Of a stretch of DNA of 64,000 nt, positions 1-7,889 are shown piece by piece. The DNA comes from Modicisalibacter coralii (GTDB lineage Bacteria > Pseudomonadota > Gammaproteobacteria > Pseudomonadales > Halomonadaceae). The stretch is taken from positions 1 to 64,000 of the forward strand of contig NZ_QWBW01000030.1 of the NCBI RefSeq assembly GCF_004117855.1, written 5' to 3'. Position numbers and translations under genes: made by a program. Numbering within the stretch: the first letter of the stretch is position 1; the number at the start of each line of letters is the position of its first letter. Below the pieces are notes generated by a model. It ran no database searches, was not told the DNA's origin, and saw only the letters and a list, made by a program, of their open reading frames with translations.

Positions 1-30
1 CGTTCCCAGACACCCCGTTCCCAGACACCC
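1..30. repeat. 15-bp perfect tandem duplication in the transposase
   Basis: The unit CGTTCCCAGACACCC occurs twice back to back (1-15 and 16-30). It encodes GVWER twice on the minus strand without breaking the frame. Further copies could exist outside the window. Confidence 0.8.
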
Positions 31-257
31 GCTTCCTGCCAGTCGCGCAGGCGCCGCCAACAGGTCACGCCGGAACCGCAGCCCATCTCTTGAGGCAACA
101 TCTCCCAAGGGATACCCGAGCGCAGGACGAACAGGATGCCTGTCAGGGCTGCACGATTGGAAACGGGAGGTCGGCCGCCACGCGGCTTGGGCTGAGGCGG
201 AGGCAGTAGCGGCTCGACGATAGACCAGAGTTCATCGGATACGATCTTCTTAGCCAT
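1..257 (-). CDS. IS5-family-type transposase, N-terminal part (runs off the window)
   Basis: An open frame from ATG at 257 to the window edge gives about 85 residues. They carry the N-terminal pattern of IS5-group (IS427-like) transposases: SDELWSIVEPLLPP, a proline/arginine-rich GGRPPVSNR stretch, then LRSGIPWEMLPQ and WRRLRDWQEAGVW. The DDE catalytic core would lie beyond the edge and cannot be checked. The last visible residues are an in-frame repeat, GVWERGVWER, caused by a 15-bp duplication. The terminal inverted repeat could not be placed. The element sits on the edge of an AT-richer accessory block, as expected for a mobile element near a defence-type locus. Family assignment is from motif resemblance; whether the gene is intact is unknown. 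Confidence 0.8.
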   Translation of the reverse strand, partial: MAKKIVSDELWSIVEPLLPPPQPKPRGGRPPVSNRAALTGILFVLRSGIPWEMLPQEMGCGSGVTCWRRLRDWQEAGVWERGVWE

Positions 258-502
258 GCCCAAAATCTAGGAATGGCTAGAGCCGCTTTCAAGGTTTTGA
301 AAGGCGCACTTAGGAGTTAGGCAGCCTGGAGCCAGAACATCGAACAGGTGCTCAACAAGAACCTGGCCTGAAGATTTCATGATCACCGACTGGCTTCTGA
401 ATAGTGGGGGCGGTGCCACTCAGTGCCAAATTGGTCGTTTTTTGGTCGATTTTCACGAGTCAAGAAGCTAGGTGTTTGTGGTCGGTTAGTTGAGCGGGGC
501 AT
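258..502. other. Intergenic stretch between IS fragment and ietS
   Basis: About 245 bases without a convincing gene. A short plus-strand open stretch (321-371) reads SQNIEQVLNKNLA then stop. It looks like the tail of a truncated gene, but no start or family could be assigned. A repeated TTGGTCG flanks a T-run around 432-452. The IS terminal repeat probably lies near 260-330 but was not identified. Confidence 0.4.
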
Positions 503-2734
503 TTAGGTCTCTACTGTAACGTTGGCTTCAATCAAGCTCTCAACCTCTGAGTAGATATCTACCTCGCTATCTGGCACATCAATGCTAACGATCAGGCTAA
601 AGCGCACGCGGTTTTGCCAGCGCTCCTCCCCCGCACGGTATTTCCACCAGCCGCCCACGGGGTACACCGCCAGTGTGTGCATATCGGCTAGATCCGCCGC
701 TGAACCTGTCCAGGTGTCTGAATGCAATGAACCTCTGGTTCTAATCTGGTAACCTAATAGCCAGCCACTCCCATCCCCTTCGACACCTTGATAGCCCTCG
801 GTAGCGTCGTTGGCTACACGATTGATGGCCGCACGAAAATTTTCCAATGACTGGCTGGGACGAATGACATTAAAACGTAGTCCGTGGGATTGGTAGCTGT
901 AGCGCTGGCGGTAGCCTCTGCGGCCAGGGTTAGGCTCAATAAAGTACGAGAGCGTCACGCGCAATTTGATATCCAGCTCTGGTGGCAATTTGCGCAATTC
1001 TTCAATAGGCCAAGGCAACTGATAAAGCTGCATCTCGTTCAGCTTGGGATCGCTAGAAGCCTTGTCCGCCGATTTAATGAAGGGCTGAAGGGAATCCTGA
1101 ATGATCAGTGTCAGAGCATGATTGGCGCTATATCTGGCTCGAGCCAGACTCGGCACTCCGTATCCCACGCATCTCAGCATCGTCTTGGCAGCATTCGAGG
1201 GCGATTGGGTCTTTCGCAACAACCCAAAGCGTTGCCACATCCTGGGTGTCCATTCCGCTGAATGAGCAACCAATCCGCGTATCGTTTCAGGCCAATAATC
1301 AGGGTATTCCGTCGTTAGCATCGCAGATTGCCTGGATATCAGGGCGCAGGCGGCACTGGTATCCTTGGCTGTCTCAAATAACTGACCGCTGGCTCTCCCC
1401 GAAGTCGTTAATAGTGATACAACATCAACATCTGATACTTCCGTGCCGTCAGGCGACAGCAATCGATTACCGCCCTCAGCTACTACATCCGGTTTATAAG
1501 GTGCTTGCTTTTTCCAGCCCCAATTCACCGATGATCGGCTTGCAGGAGCAACATCTCCGGGGTGGGCAAAGGGTGCCCAGTTTGCAAAGTCTGGATCGTC
1601 ATTGATTGTTTTTTCTGTGCAGGCACCAACGGTCAAGGCGTTCCAAGCTTGTGCCGGATCTTCGATGTCTGCGAGATGTACCTGATCCCAGTAATCCACC
1701 GTCGCGTGTAATGCTTGGTTGTTACCAGCAGAAATTACAAACAGCCTCTGTAGGTCGTCTTCCAGACCGAAGGCAAACTGATCAATTTCGGCAGACCAGG
1801 ATGAAGGCTGCCCACTGATAGAGTCAGCAGGCGAGGTAACCGCCAGAGAATAAACGCGGGAAAATTCGGGGTTATTGATTTCAAGCTTTGCTGCGGTGCC
1901 TACGGTAATAGCCCCGTACAGTTCAGGATCGTTCTGGCCAGCTGGTGGCAGTATGCGACCAGACTCAATTCGGTAAGGGAGCCAAATCTCGTGGATAGCG
2001 AGTAACGACTTATCGAGCTCTCCCAATGCTGCCAGCCCCGCTTGCCTGGAGCCATGATCGTTATACGGCGCAAGGGGGGAGGTAGGCTGGTAGTCATCAT
2101 AGAGAGGCCAGCTGGGTTCCCACGCTTGTGCCAACTGCTGCGTTGTCATCTGGCTTAACAGTGGATGGTAGTAATTGACCCCTGTATCCAGCACCGTGAT
2201 GACCGTGGTGGTGTTTTCATCTACCCGGATTCTTTCGGCTAACTCATTGGCCCACTCGTGCTGCTCTTTGGCGGGTATGGCGATAAATGCATTCGGGGTC
2301 TGCTTCGCGCGGCGCAGCTCTTCAAGGTTGGCAATAAGCTCAGGGGCTGACTCAAGTTGCTCAGCGGACGCTTTGATGAGAATAACGAAACTATCGAAGA
2401 AGCTAAGTGAGGTGTTGCTTAGCTCAGCATTGAGTCGTTCGGCAAGCTGCTCGGCCACTTCTTTAGCGGATAGATCTTTCGCCCGCTTTTTTAGCCAAAG
2501 TTCCCACCATACGGGCTGATCTGCTGGTTCCGGGAAAAGCTCTTGAGCATCTGTCCAGAAGGAACGCAGGTCTGCCAGCTTGATTTCAGCGATGCTGTCG
2601 ATAAGGGCTTGATTGGCAGGCTTTCCTTTCGCTCTTTCCTTATTGAGGTACTCGTGAACCTTTTTTGGAAAGCGTCTCTCTTGGCATCGGGAATAAATAC
2701 CGTTGCTATTTCCCTTCCATCCACTTTGCGACAT
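503..2734 (-). CDS. ietS: IetS-like subtilisin-family serine protease, catalytic part (frameshifted from its N-terminus)
   Basis: A 743-residue frame with the peptidase S8 catalytic set: Asp183 in TVLDTGVNYYHP, His227 in NDHGSRQAG, oxyanion Asn338 in SAGNN and Ser460 in DTSAA. The family (Y4bN/IetS type) pairs with an AAA ATPase. In Agrobacterium pTiC58, IetS is the toxin and IetA the antitoxin, and ietAS has also been reported as an anti-phage system. The first ~22 residues (MSQSGWKGNS...) are probably not native: from FPKKVHEYL onward the frame continues the protein begun at 3021 in the neighbouring frame. Without that N-terminus the protease may be inactive or unregulated. Base composition is clearly less GC-rich than the core genes to the right. 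Family is firm; functional state is uncertain. Confidence 0.85.
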   Translation of the reverse strand: MSQSGWKGNSNGIYSRCQERRFPKKVHEYLNKERAKGKPANQALIDSIAEIKLADLRSFWTDAQELFPEPADQPVWWELWLKKRAKDLSAKEVAEQLAERLNAELSNTSLSFFDSFVILIKASAEQLESAPELIANLEELRRAKQTPNAFIAIPAKEQHEWANELAERIRVDENTTTVITVLDTGVNYYHPLLSQMTTQQLAQAWEPSWPLYDDYQPTSPLAPYNDHGSRQAGLAALGELDKSLLAIHEIWLPYRIESGRILPPAGQNDPELYGAITVGTAAKLEINNPEFSRVYSLAVTSPADSISGQPSSWSAEIDQFAFGLEDDLQRLFVISAGNNQALHATVDYWDQVHLADIEDPAQAWNALTVGACTEKTINDDPDFANWAPFAHPGDVAPASRSSVNWGWKKQAPYKPDVVAEGGNRLLSPDGTEVSDVDVVSLLTTSGRASGQLFETAKDTSAACALISRQSAMLTTEYPDYWPETIRGLVAHSAEWTPRMWQRFGLLRKTQSPSNAAKTMLRCVGYGVPSLARARYSANHALTLIIQDSLQPFIKSADKASSDPKLNEMQLYQLPWPIEELRKLPPELDIKLRVTLSYFIEPNPGRRGYRQRYSYQSHGLRFNVIRPSQSLENFRAAINRVANDATEGYQGVEGDGSGWLLGYQIRTRGSLHSDTWTGSAADLADMHTLAVYPVGGWWKYRAGEERWQNRVRFSLIVSIDVPDSEVDIYSEVESLIEANVTVET

Positions 2735-3021
2735 GATCGAAGCTCAAAAGCACGATTATCAAGCTTGTCGAGAGGAAGCTCGGCATCCGCAAACCCCACA
2801 ATTTCAACGTAAATGCCCGTTTCGTCAGTAATGGGAATCGGTGGCTCAGAGTGGTGAGCCTGGTGCTCGGCAAGTGCATCGATGTACTGTTGCCTTAAAG
2901 CGATACCGTGTTTATGACGATCTCTGAGAGGAACTCCGGAACCTCTGGCTTGATTACGGGACTGAAAATCTTCATTGCGGCCGATACCGCTTAAAAGTAG
3001 ATGCGGTTTCTGATCCGCCAT
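2491..3021 (-). pseudogene. ietS: IetS N-terminal part, ends by frameshift at an A6 run
   Basis: The frame opens at ATG 3021, nine bases after the ietA stop, and encodes the normal N-terminus of the protease (MADQKPHLLLSGIGRNEDF...). The meaningful part ends near residue 119 (DAKRDAFQK). Beyond that the frame is antisense-like noise until its stop at 2491. Adding one A to the A6 run (T6 on the plus strand, 2662-2667) changes CAA AAA AGG to CAA AAA AAG GTT and joins FQ-KKVHEYLNKERAKG smoothly into the downstream frame, giving a protein of about 840 residues. A sequencing or assembly homopolymer error, a true inactivating mutation, or -1 slippage on AAA could each explain it; the sequence alone cannot decide. 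Confidence 0.75.
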
Positions 3022-3030
3022 GAAGTCCCC

Positions 3031-4017
3031 TTAATGCTTTCCATTTTGTCGCCGCTGCACGGCCTTGATTATCATTTCAGTGGTGATATTGGCATCATGG
3101 TGCAGGACCGCTTCTTTGGCAGCATCCTCACAGGCTCGGGTGACGTCCGCCGAGCTTAGTCCGCAGGCAGCCTGAGTGATTTCATCCCAGCTCAGGCGCC
3201 CGGTCTCAAATGCTGAGAGACGATTTTCAATCAGCTGCTTGATTTGTGTCTGACCAGGTTTTTCGAACTGGATAATGTCGTCAAAGCGCCGGTAGAGTGC
3301 TTTATCCAACAGTTCTGGATGATTGGTTGCCGCCAAAAGGATGCTTTCAGAGGAGTCCTGTTCGACAAACATGAGAAACGAGTTCAGCACGCGGCGTATT
3401 TCACCAACGTCATTTGTAGCACCCCGCTGGGTGCCGATCGCGTCAAATTCATCGAACAGATATACCGCTCGCGTTTGCTTGATGTGATCGAAAATCAGCC
3501 GAAGCTTGGCGGCGGTCTCGCCCATGAAGCGGGTGATCAAGTTATCCAACACGATGGTGTACAGCGGAAGCTTCAGCTCTGAAGCCAATACAGCTGCCGA
3601 TAAGGTTTTGCCCGTGCCCGGAGAGCCGGTGAATAACAGTTTGCGTCTTGGGGAAAGGCCAAACTGGGCCAAGCGGCTTTTTTGCCGTTGTTCCAGTAAC
3701 ACCTTATCCAACCGTTCACTCACCTCACTCGACAACACCAACTCATTTTTGCGAGCGGTGGAGTGCGTCAGCTCCAAAAGCCCTTTCAAGTCACCTTTGG
3801 GATGCTGGGCGAGGGGGGTTGGCTTAGAAGATGCAACGGTAAGGCTGTTGGATGCCTTCTGTGAGCGCTCAATGGCTTCTTTGAGCTCGTTTGCCAGCTT
3901 ATGGTGGCCTTTGCGAGCCTCTTTGGCCGCGACTTGCAAAGCAATAGAGTAGAACCGCTGATCATCATGATCAGCGTGGCTCTTCAACAATGCTTTGATT
4001 TGCTCTGCCGTCGCCAT
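3031..4017 (-). CDS. ietA: IetA-like AAA ATPase, partner/antitoxin of the S8 protease
   Basis: A 328-residue classical AAA-family ATPase. Walker A is GSPGTGKT (131-138), Walker B YLFDEFDAI (186-194), sensor-1 Asn is in ATNHPE (about 232), and paired arginines in LYRRFD (243-244) resemble arginine fingers. The N-terminal ~110 residues are helical and charged, probably substrate- or partner-binding. The gene is first of the two-gene operon, with nine bases to the ietS start. In the pTiC58 prototype the ATPase neutralises the protease; by family it may also remodel or deliver substrates. No strong ribosome-binding site precedes the ATG. It lies 142 bases downstream of yicC on the same strand, at the border of the accessory block. 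Confidence 0.85.
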   Translation of the reverse strand: MATAEQIKALLKSHADHDDQRFYSIALQVAAKEARKGHHKLANELKEAIERSQKASNSLTVASSKPTPLAQHPKGDLKGLLELTHSTARKNELVLSSEVSERLDKVLLEQRQKSRLAQFGLSPRRKLLFTGSPGTGKTLSAAVLASELKLPLYTIVLDNLITRFMGETAAKLRLIFDHIKQTRAVYLFDEFDAIGTQRGATNDVGEIRRVLNSFLMFVEQDSSESILLAATNHPELLDKALYRRFDDIIQFEKPGQTQIKQLIENRLSAFETGRLSWDEITQAACGLSSADVTRACEDAAKEAVLHHDANITTEMIIKAVQRRQNGKH

Positions 4018-4100
4018 ATGTTACCGGATGCCTTTGTAAAAAAGTGACCTGCCTTGGCAGGGCTTGCTTTTTTCATGAATAGAGTATAGCGCGTTCACTG

Positions 4101-4119
4101 AGGTGCTTCACAAGCACCT
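4101..4119 (-). terminator. Hairpin downstream of yicC, possible terminator or island boundary
   Basis: AGGTGCTT-CAC-AAGCACCT is a perfect 8-bp stem with a 3-base loop, 41 bases beyond the yicC stop codon. There is no U-tract, so termination would be weak or Rho-assisted. It lies where the AT-richer ietAS block meets high-GC core sequence. Confidence 0.35.
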
Positions 4120-4159
4120 GCTATGAGATTCTGCCACCAGGACGGTAAGCGGCTGGATG

Positions 4160-5023
4160 CTACTCGATATTCTGAATCTGCTCGCGCATCTGCTCGATCA
4201 GCACCTTCAGCTCCACCGCGCAGCGGGTGCTTTCGGCGACCACCGCCTTGGAGGAGAGGGTGTTGGCCTCGCGGTTGAGCTCCTGCATCAGAAAGTCCAG
4301 CCGCCGGCCGACCGGCCCCTTCTGCTTGAGCTGGCGCTCGACCTCGGCGACGTGGGTGTCGAGGCGGTCGAGCTCTTCGTCGACATCGGCCTTCTGGGCC
4401 AGCAGGGCGACCTCGGTCTCGATGCGCTGCGGGTCGAGCTCGGCCTTGAAGGTTTCCAGGCGTTCCAGCAACTGGTTGCGCTGGCGTTCGAGGATCTCCG
4501 GCATCAGGCCGCGAACCTCGGCGACCTGCACGCGCACGCCGTCGAGACGGCTCTGGATCAGCTCGGCGAGGCGCTGCCCTTCGCGCGCGCGTCCGGCGAT
4601 CAGGTCGTCGAGCGCGGCATTGAACAGGGCCAGTGCCTCCTGCTTGACCCGCTCCAGATCGACGCCGCTGGCTTCCAGCACCCCGGGGTGATCGAGCAGG
4701 GCGAGGGCGTCGGGCATCGGCGACTCGGGGAGTTCGGCACGCACTTCGTGCAGGGCGCGGGCGAGCTCGGCGAGCCGGTCGCGGTTGACGCTCAGGCTTT
4801 CGCCGCCGGTGGCCGGGTCGAAGCGCAGGCTGCACTCCACCTTGCCGCGCGCCAGGCGTTCGCGCAGCGCCTCGCGGAACGTCGGCTCCAGGTCGCGCAG
4901 GGCGTCCGGGAGGCGGAAATGCGGTTCCAGGTAGCGCTGGTTCACCGAGCGCAGTTCCAGTTGCAGGCTTCCCCACTCGGCGGCGAGGGTCTGCCGAGAG
5001 AAGGCGGTCATGCTGTACGCCAT
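4160..5023 (-). CDS. yicC: YicC-family endoribonuclease
   Basis: A 287-residue protein, the same length as E. coli YicC. It starts MAYSMTAFSR and contains the conserved N-terminal LELRSVNQRYLE segment and the C-terminal AEVERQLKQKGPVGRRLDFLMQE region. Family members are endoribonucleases implicated in RNA turnover. The ATG at 5023 is chosen because GGAG lies seven bases upstream and the Met-Thr-Ala-Phe start is conserved; the longer open frame has no support. It is divergent from rph, a widespread arrangement. In many gammaproteobacteria gmk follows yicC, but here the ietAS block follows instead. Confidence 0.93.
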   Translation of the reverse strand: MAYSMTAFSRQTLAAEWGSLQLELRSVNQRYLEPHFRLPDALRDLEPTFREALRERLARGKVECSLRFDPATGGESLSVNRDRLAELARALHEVRAELPESPMPDALALLDHPGVLEASGVDLERVKQEALALFNAALDDLIAGRAREGQRLAELIQSRLDGVRVQVAEVRGLMPEILERQRNQLLERLETFKAELDPQRIETEVALLAQKADVDEELDRLDTHVAEVERQLKQKGPVGRRLDFLMQELNREANTLSSKAVVAESTRCAVELKVLIEQMREQIQNIE

Positions 5024-5271
5024 GCGTGCTCCTTTGACAGGGTCGTCGTTCGTCACCCTGGCCTGCGCGGAAGGCCTCGTCGATCGGGGCTCCGCCCGAT
5101 TCCACCGGTATGTCCGGTACCGCGCCTGGGTGTCGAGGGCCGCGGGGGCGTCCCCGGCGGCGGATTTGACCCAGTGTAACGGATTCGCCAGCGTCGAGCG
5201 TGTAGAATGAGCCTCCCGCGCGGCGGCCATGTCGCCGTGCCCCGATTTCCGTGAACACGACGAGAGGTGTT

Positions 5272-6009
5272 ATGCACTCGGCTTCCATCCGTCCCAGCGG
5301 GCGCCAGCCCGAGCAGACGCGCGAGATTCAGCTGACCCGTGACTACACGCGGCACGCCGAGGGCTCGGTGCTGGTGGCGTTCGGCGATACCAAGGTGCTG
5401 TGCAACGCCAGCGTCGAGGCCGGCGTGCCCCGCTGGCTGCGCGGCAAGGGCCAGGGCTGGGTCACCGCCGAATACGGCATGCTGCCGCGCGCCACCCATA
5501 CCCGTGGTGCCCGCGAGGCGGCGCGCGGCAAGCAGGGCGGGCGCACCCTGGAGATCCAGCGGCTGATCGGCCGGGCGTTGCGCGCGGCGGTGAATCTCAA
5601 GAAGCTCGGCGAGTTCACCATCACCGTCGACTGCGACGTGATCCAGGCCGACGGCGGCACGCGCACGGCGTCGATCACCGGCGGCTGCGTGGCGCTGGTC
5701 GATGCCATTCGTCACCTGCAGCGCGAGAAGCTGATCAAGAGCGATCCCTTCCAGCAGCTGGTCAGCTCGGTGTCGGTGGGCGTGTTCAAGGGCACGCCGG
5801 TGGTCGATCTGGACTACCCGGAGGACAGCGGCGCGGACACCGACATGAACGTGGTGATGACCGAAAGCGGCGGGCTGATCGAGGTACAGGGCACCGCCGA
5901 GGCGGCGGCGTTCTCGCGGACCGAGCTCGATGCCATGCTCGATCTGGCGCAGCAGGCCGGCAACGAGTTGTTCGCCCGCCAGCGCGAGGCGCTGGATATT
6001 CGCGACTGA
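5272..6009 (+). CDS. rph: Ribonuclease PH
   Basis: A 245-residue phosphorolytic 3'-5' exoribonuclease that trims tRNA 3' ends. Typical segments are RPSGR and [18 protein letters not shown] near the N-terminus, [15 protein letters not shown], the phosphate-site [37 protein letters not shown] and [13 protein letters not shown]. The ATG at 5272 is preferred over the upstream GTG at 5251 because GAGAGG sits five bases ahead of it and the family starts at this point. It is divergent from yicC and followed by a strong hairpin. Confidence 0.97.
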   Translation: MHSASIRPSGRQPEQTREIQLTRDYTRHAEGSVLVAFGDTKVLCNASVEAGVPRWLRGKGQGWVTAEYGMLPRATHTRGAREAARGKQGGRTLEIQRLIGRALRAAVNLKKLGEFTITVDCDVIQADGGTRTASITGGCVALVDAIRHLQREKLIKSDPFQQLVSSVSVGVFKGTPVVDLDYPEDSGADTDMNVVMTESGGLIEVQGTAEAAAFSRTELDAMLDLAQQAGNELFARQREALDIRD

Positions 6010-6041
6010 GCGAGGCCGGCTGGAGACACAGCAGAGACGAC

Positions 6042-6064
6042 GACGCCGGCCCTGGGCCGGCGTC
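6042..6064 (+). terminator. Hairpin terminator after rph
   Basis: GACGCCGGCC-CTG-GGCCGGCGTC is a perfect 10-bp GC-rich stem about 30 bases after the rph stop, followed by a short ATTCGTT tail. Placement fits an intrinsic terminator with a weak U-tract. Confidence 0.6.
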
Positions 6065-6093
6065 ATTCGTTGGGAAGCACTGTATCAATGCCT

Positions 6094-6210
6094 GTGCTGA
6101 TCAATCGCGGCGTTGCGCGGTGCTCGTGCGCGAGCCCGGTCGAAACTCGCCTAACGACCTGTTATGTCTCGTTCTCTGCGCTCCGTGCGCCTTGCGCTTG
6201 ATCATGCTCG
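6094..6210. repeat. Long imperfect inverted repeat between rph and crc
   Basis: TGATCAA at 6098-6104 pairs with TTGATCA at 6198-6204. Flanking GCG-rich arms (CGCGGCGTTGCGCGG against CCGTGCGCCTTGCG) enclose a central AACTCGCCTAACGACCTGTT region. The architecture resembles the palindromes at 23.8 kb and 27.3 kb, but primary sequence similarity is low. Confidence 0.4.
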
Positions 6211-6251
6211 GCTATTCCTCCAGTGCATCCCACGGCGACGAAAGACCGGGT

Positions 6252-7019
6252 TTACAGCGTCAGGTCGTACTCGACGATCAGCGGGGCGAACTCGGAGAAG
6301 GTCGCGTCGCGATCGATCCAGGCGTCGACCACGTGGCGGCGGAAGTTGGGGCCCACCACCTGATAGTCGATGCGCCAGCCTTCCTGGCGAGCGCGTGGCA
6401 CGTCCTGGTCGAGCTTGGGCCACCAGGTGTATTCGCCGGCGTCGCGGTTGACCTCGCGGAAGGTGTCGATGAAGCCGGTGGGCCCGAACACCTGATCCAT
6501 CCAGGCGCGCTCTTCCGGCTTGAAGCCCGGCGTGGTCTGGTTGTCGGCCCAGTTGGCCAGGTCGACGGTCTTGTGGGCGATGTGCCAGGTGCCGCAGATG
6601 ATGTACTCGCGGCGCTTGCGGGCCATCTTGGACAGGTATTCCTGGTACTGGGCCATGAACGACTGCTTGGCGGCGTAGTCACTGCCGTCGGGCATCAGGA
6701 AGGTGGCGATGCTGAAGCGGTCGTAGTCGGCCTGCAGGAAGCGCGCCTCGTTGTCGCACTGCTCGAAGCCCAGGCCATACATGATCGCCTTGGGGATCTT
6801 GCGGCAGTACAGCCCGACGCCGGAGAAACCGTCCTGCTCGGCATCGAGGAAATAGCTTTCGTACCCTTCGGGGTAGAGGATGCTGTCGTCGAGTTCGAAA
6901 CTCTTGGTCTGAATGTTCTGCACGCAGACGACGTCGGCATCCTGACCGGCCAGCCAGTCGAGAAAACCTCGCTCGACCGCGGCACGGATTCCGTTGACGT
7001 TGATGCTGGCGATTTTCAT
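6252..7019 (-). CDS. crc: Crc-like catabolite repression control protein (ExoIII fold, catalytic residues lost)
   Basis: A 255-residue exonuclease III-fold protein. The ExoIII catalytic positions are altered: the metal-binding Glu of LQE is Asn35 (VQNIQTK), the D-x-N of the CGDWN motif is Thr144/His146 (CGTWHIAH), and the terminal SDH is Ser-Glu-Phe (242-244). It shares Crc-type segments such as MKIASINVNGI, GLGFE, KRREYI, ERAWMDQVFG and GWRIDYQV. Crc works with Hfq in pseudomonads to repress translation of catabolic mRNAs and has no nuclease activity. The crc/pyrE divergent pairing seen here is also the Pseudomonas arrangement. ATG 7019 is chosen by homology, because the 33-residue upstream extension overlaps the promoter region. 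General databases may label it exodeoxyribonuclease III. Confidence 0.88.
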   Translation of the reverse strand: MKIASINVNGIRAAVERGFLDWLAGQDADVVCVQNIQTKSFELDDSILYPEGYESYFLDAEQDGFSGVGLYCRKIPKAIMYGLGFEQCDNEARFLQADYDRFSIATFLMPDGSDYAAKQSFMAQYQEYLSKMARKRREYIICGTWHIAHKTVDLANWADNQTTPGFKPEERAWMDQVFGPTGFIDTFREVNRDAGEYTWWPKLDQDVPRARQEGWRIDYQVVGPNFRRHVVDAWIDRDATFSEFAPLIVEYDLTL

Positions 7020-7119
7020 ACATGGTCCCTTTTTCGTCGCGCGTGTATGATACCTGAGCTTTCGACGTTTGGGTAAATGACCCGAGCCAATCATTCCGAT
7101 AAAGGGGAGCCGTTTCACC

Positions 7120-7803
7120 GTGGCCGCCGAGTTGCAAGACTACCAGCGTGACTTCATCGCCTTCGCCATCGAGCAGGGCGTGCTCAAGTTCGGCGAATTC
7201 ACGCTCAAGTCCGGCCGCGTCAGCCCCTATTTCTTCAATGCCGGCCTGTTCCGGACCGGCGCCGCCCTGGCGCGGCTGGGGCGTTTCTACGCCCGCGCCA
7301 TCGCCGACAGCGGCCTCGCCGCCGATGTGCTGTTCGGCCCCGCCTACAAGGGCATCCCGCTGGGCGCCACCACCGCCGTGGCACTGGCCGACCATCACGG
7401 CCTCGACCTGCCGTTCGCCTTCAACCGCAAGGAGGCCAAGGCCCACGGTGAGGGGGGGCGGATCGTCGGCGCCGAGCTCGCCGGTCGCGTGCTGATCATC
7501 GACGACGTGATCACCGCCGGCACCGCGATCGGCGAGGTGATGCAGCTGATCGACGCTGCCGGGGCGAGCCCGGCCGGCGTGGTCATCGCCCTGGACCGCC
7601 AGGAGCGCGGGCAGGCCGAGGGTGAAACGAAGCCCCGCAGCGCCATTCAGGAAGTCGAGGCCCGTTACGGCATGCCGGTGATCAGCATCGTCACCCTCGA
7701 CGACGTGCTCGCCTATCTCGAGATCCACGCCGGTGCCGCCCTTCAGCCCCATGCCGAGGCGATTCGCGCCTATCGCGACCGCTACGGTGTCGACGCCGAT
7801 TGA
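7120..7803 (+). CDS. pyrE: Orotate phosphoribosyltransferase
   Basis: A 227-residue enzyme of de novo pyrimidine synthesis that makes OMP from orotate and PRPP. It contains [19 protein letters not shown], the [13 protein letters not shown] catalytic loop and the PRPP-binding signature [13 protein letters not shown]. The start is GTG at 7120, preceded by AAAGGGGAG. It is divergent from crc with 100 bases between them, presumably holding both promoters. Confidence 0.97.
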   Translation: MAAELQDYQRDFIAFAIEQGVLKFGEFTLKSGRVSPYFFNAGLFRTGAALARLGRFYARAIADSGLAADVLFGPAYKGIPLGATTAVALADHHGLDLPFAFNRKEAKAHGEGGRIVGAELAGRVLIIDDVITAGTAIGEVMQLIDAAGASPAGVVIALDRQERGQAEGETKPRSAIQEVEARYGMPVISIVTLDDVLAYLEIHAGAALQPHAEAIRAYRDRYGVDAD

Positions 7804-7889
7804 GCGATCCAATGGAAACGGCGTTTGATAACTGACGATACTATGCCATAGTGAAGGCCTTGTCAGGCCATTTTACGAGGCGCTTCGTC

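Noticed and set aside
321-371. Short plus-strand tail SQNIEQVLNKNLA followed by a stop
   Set aside because: Only 17 codons after an in-frame stop, with no start; perhaps debris of a truncated gene but not annotatable.
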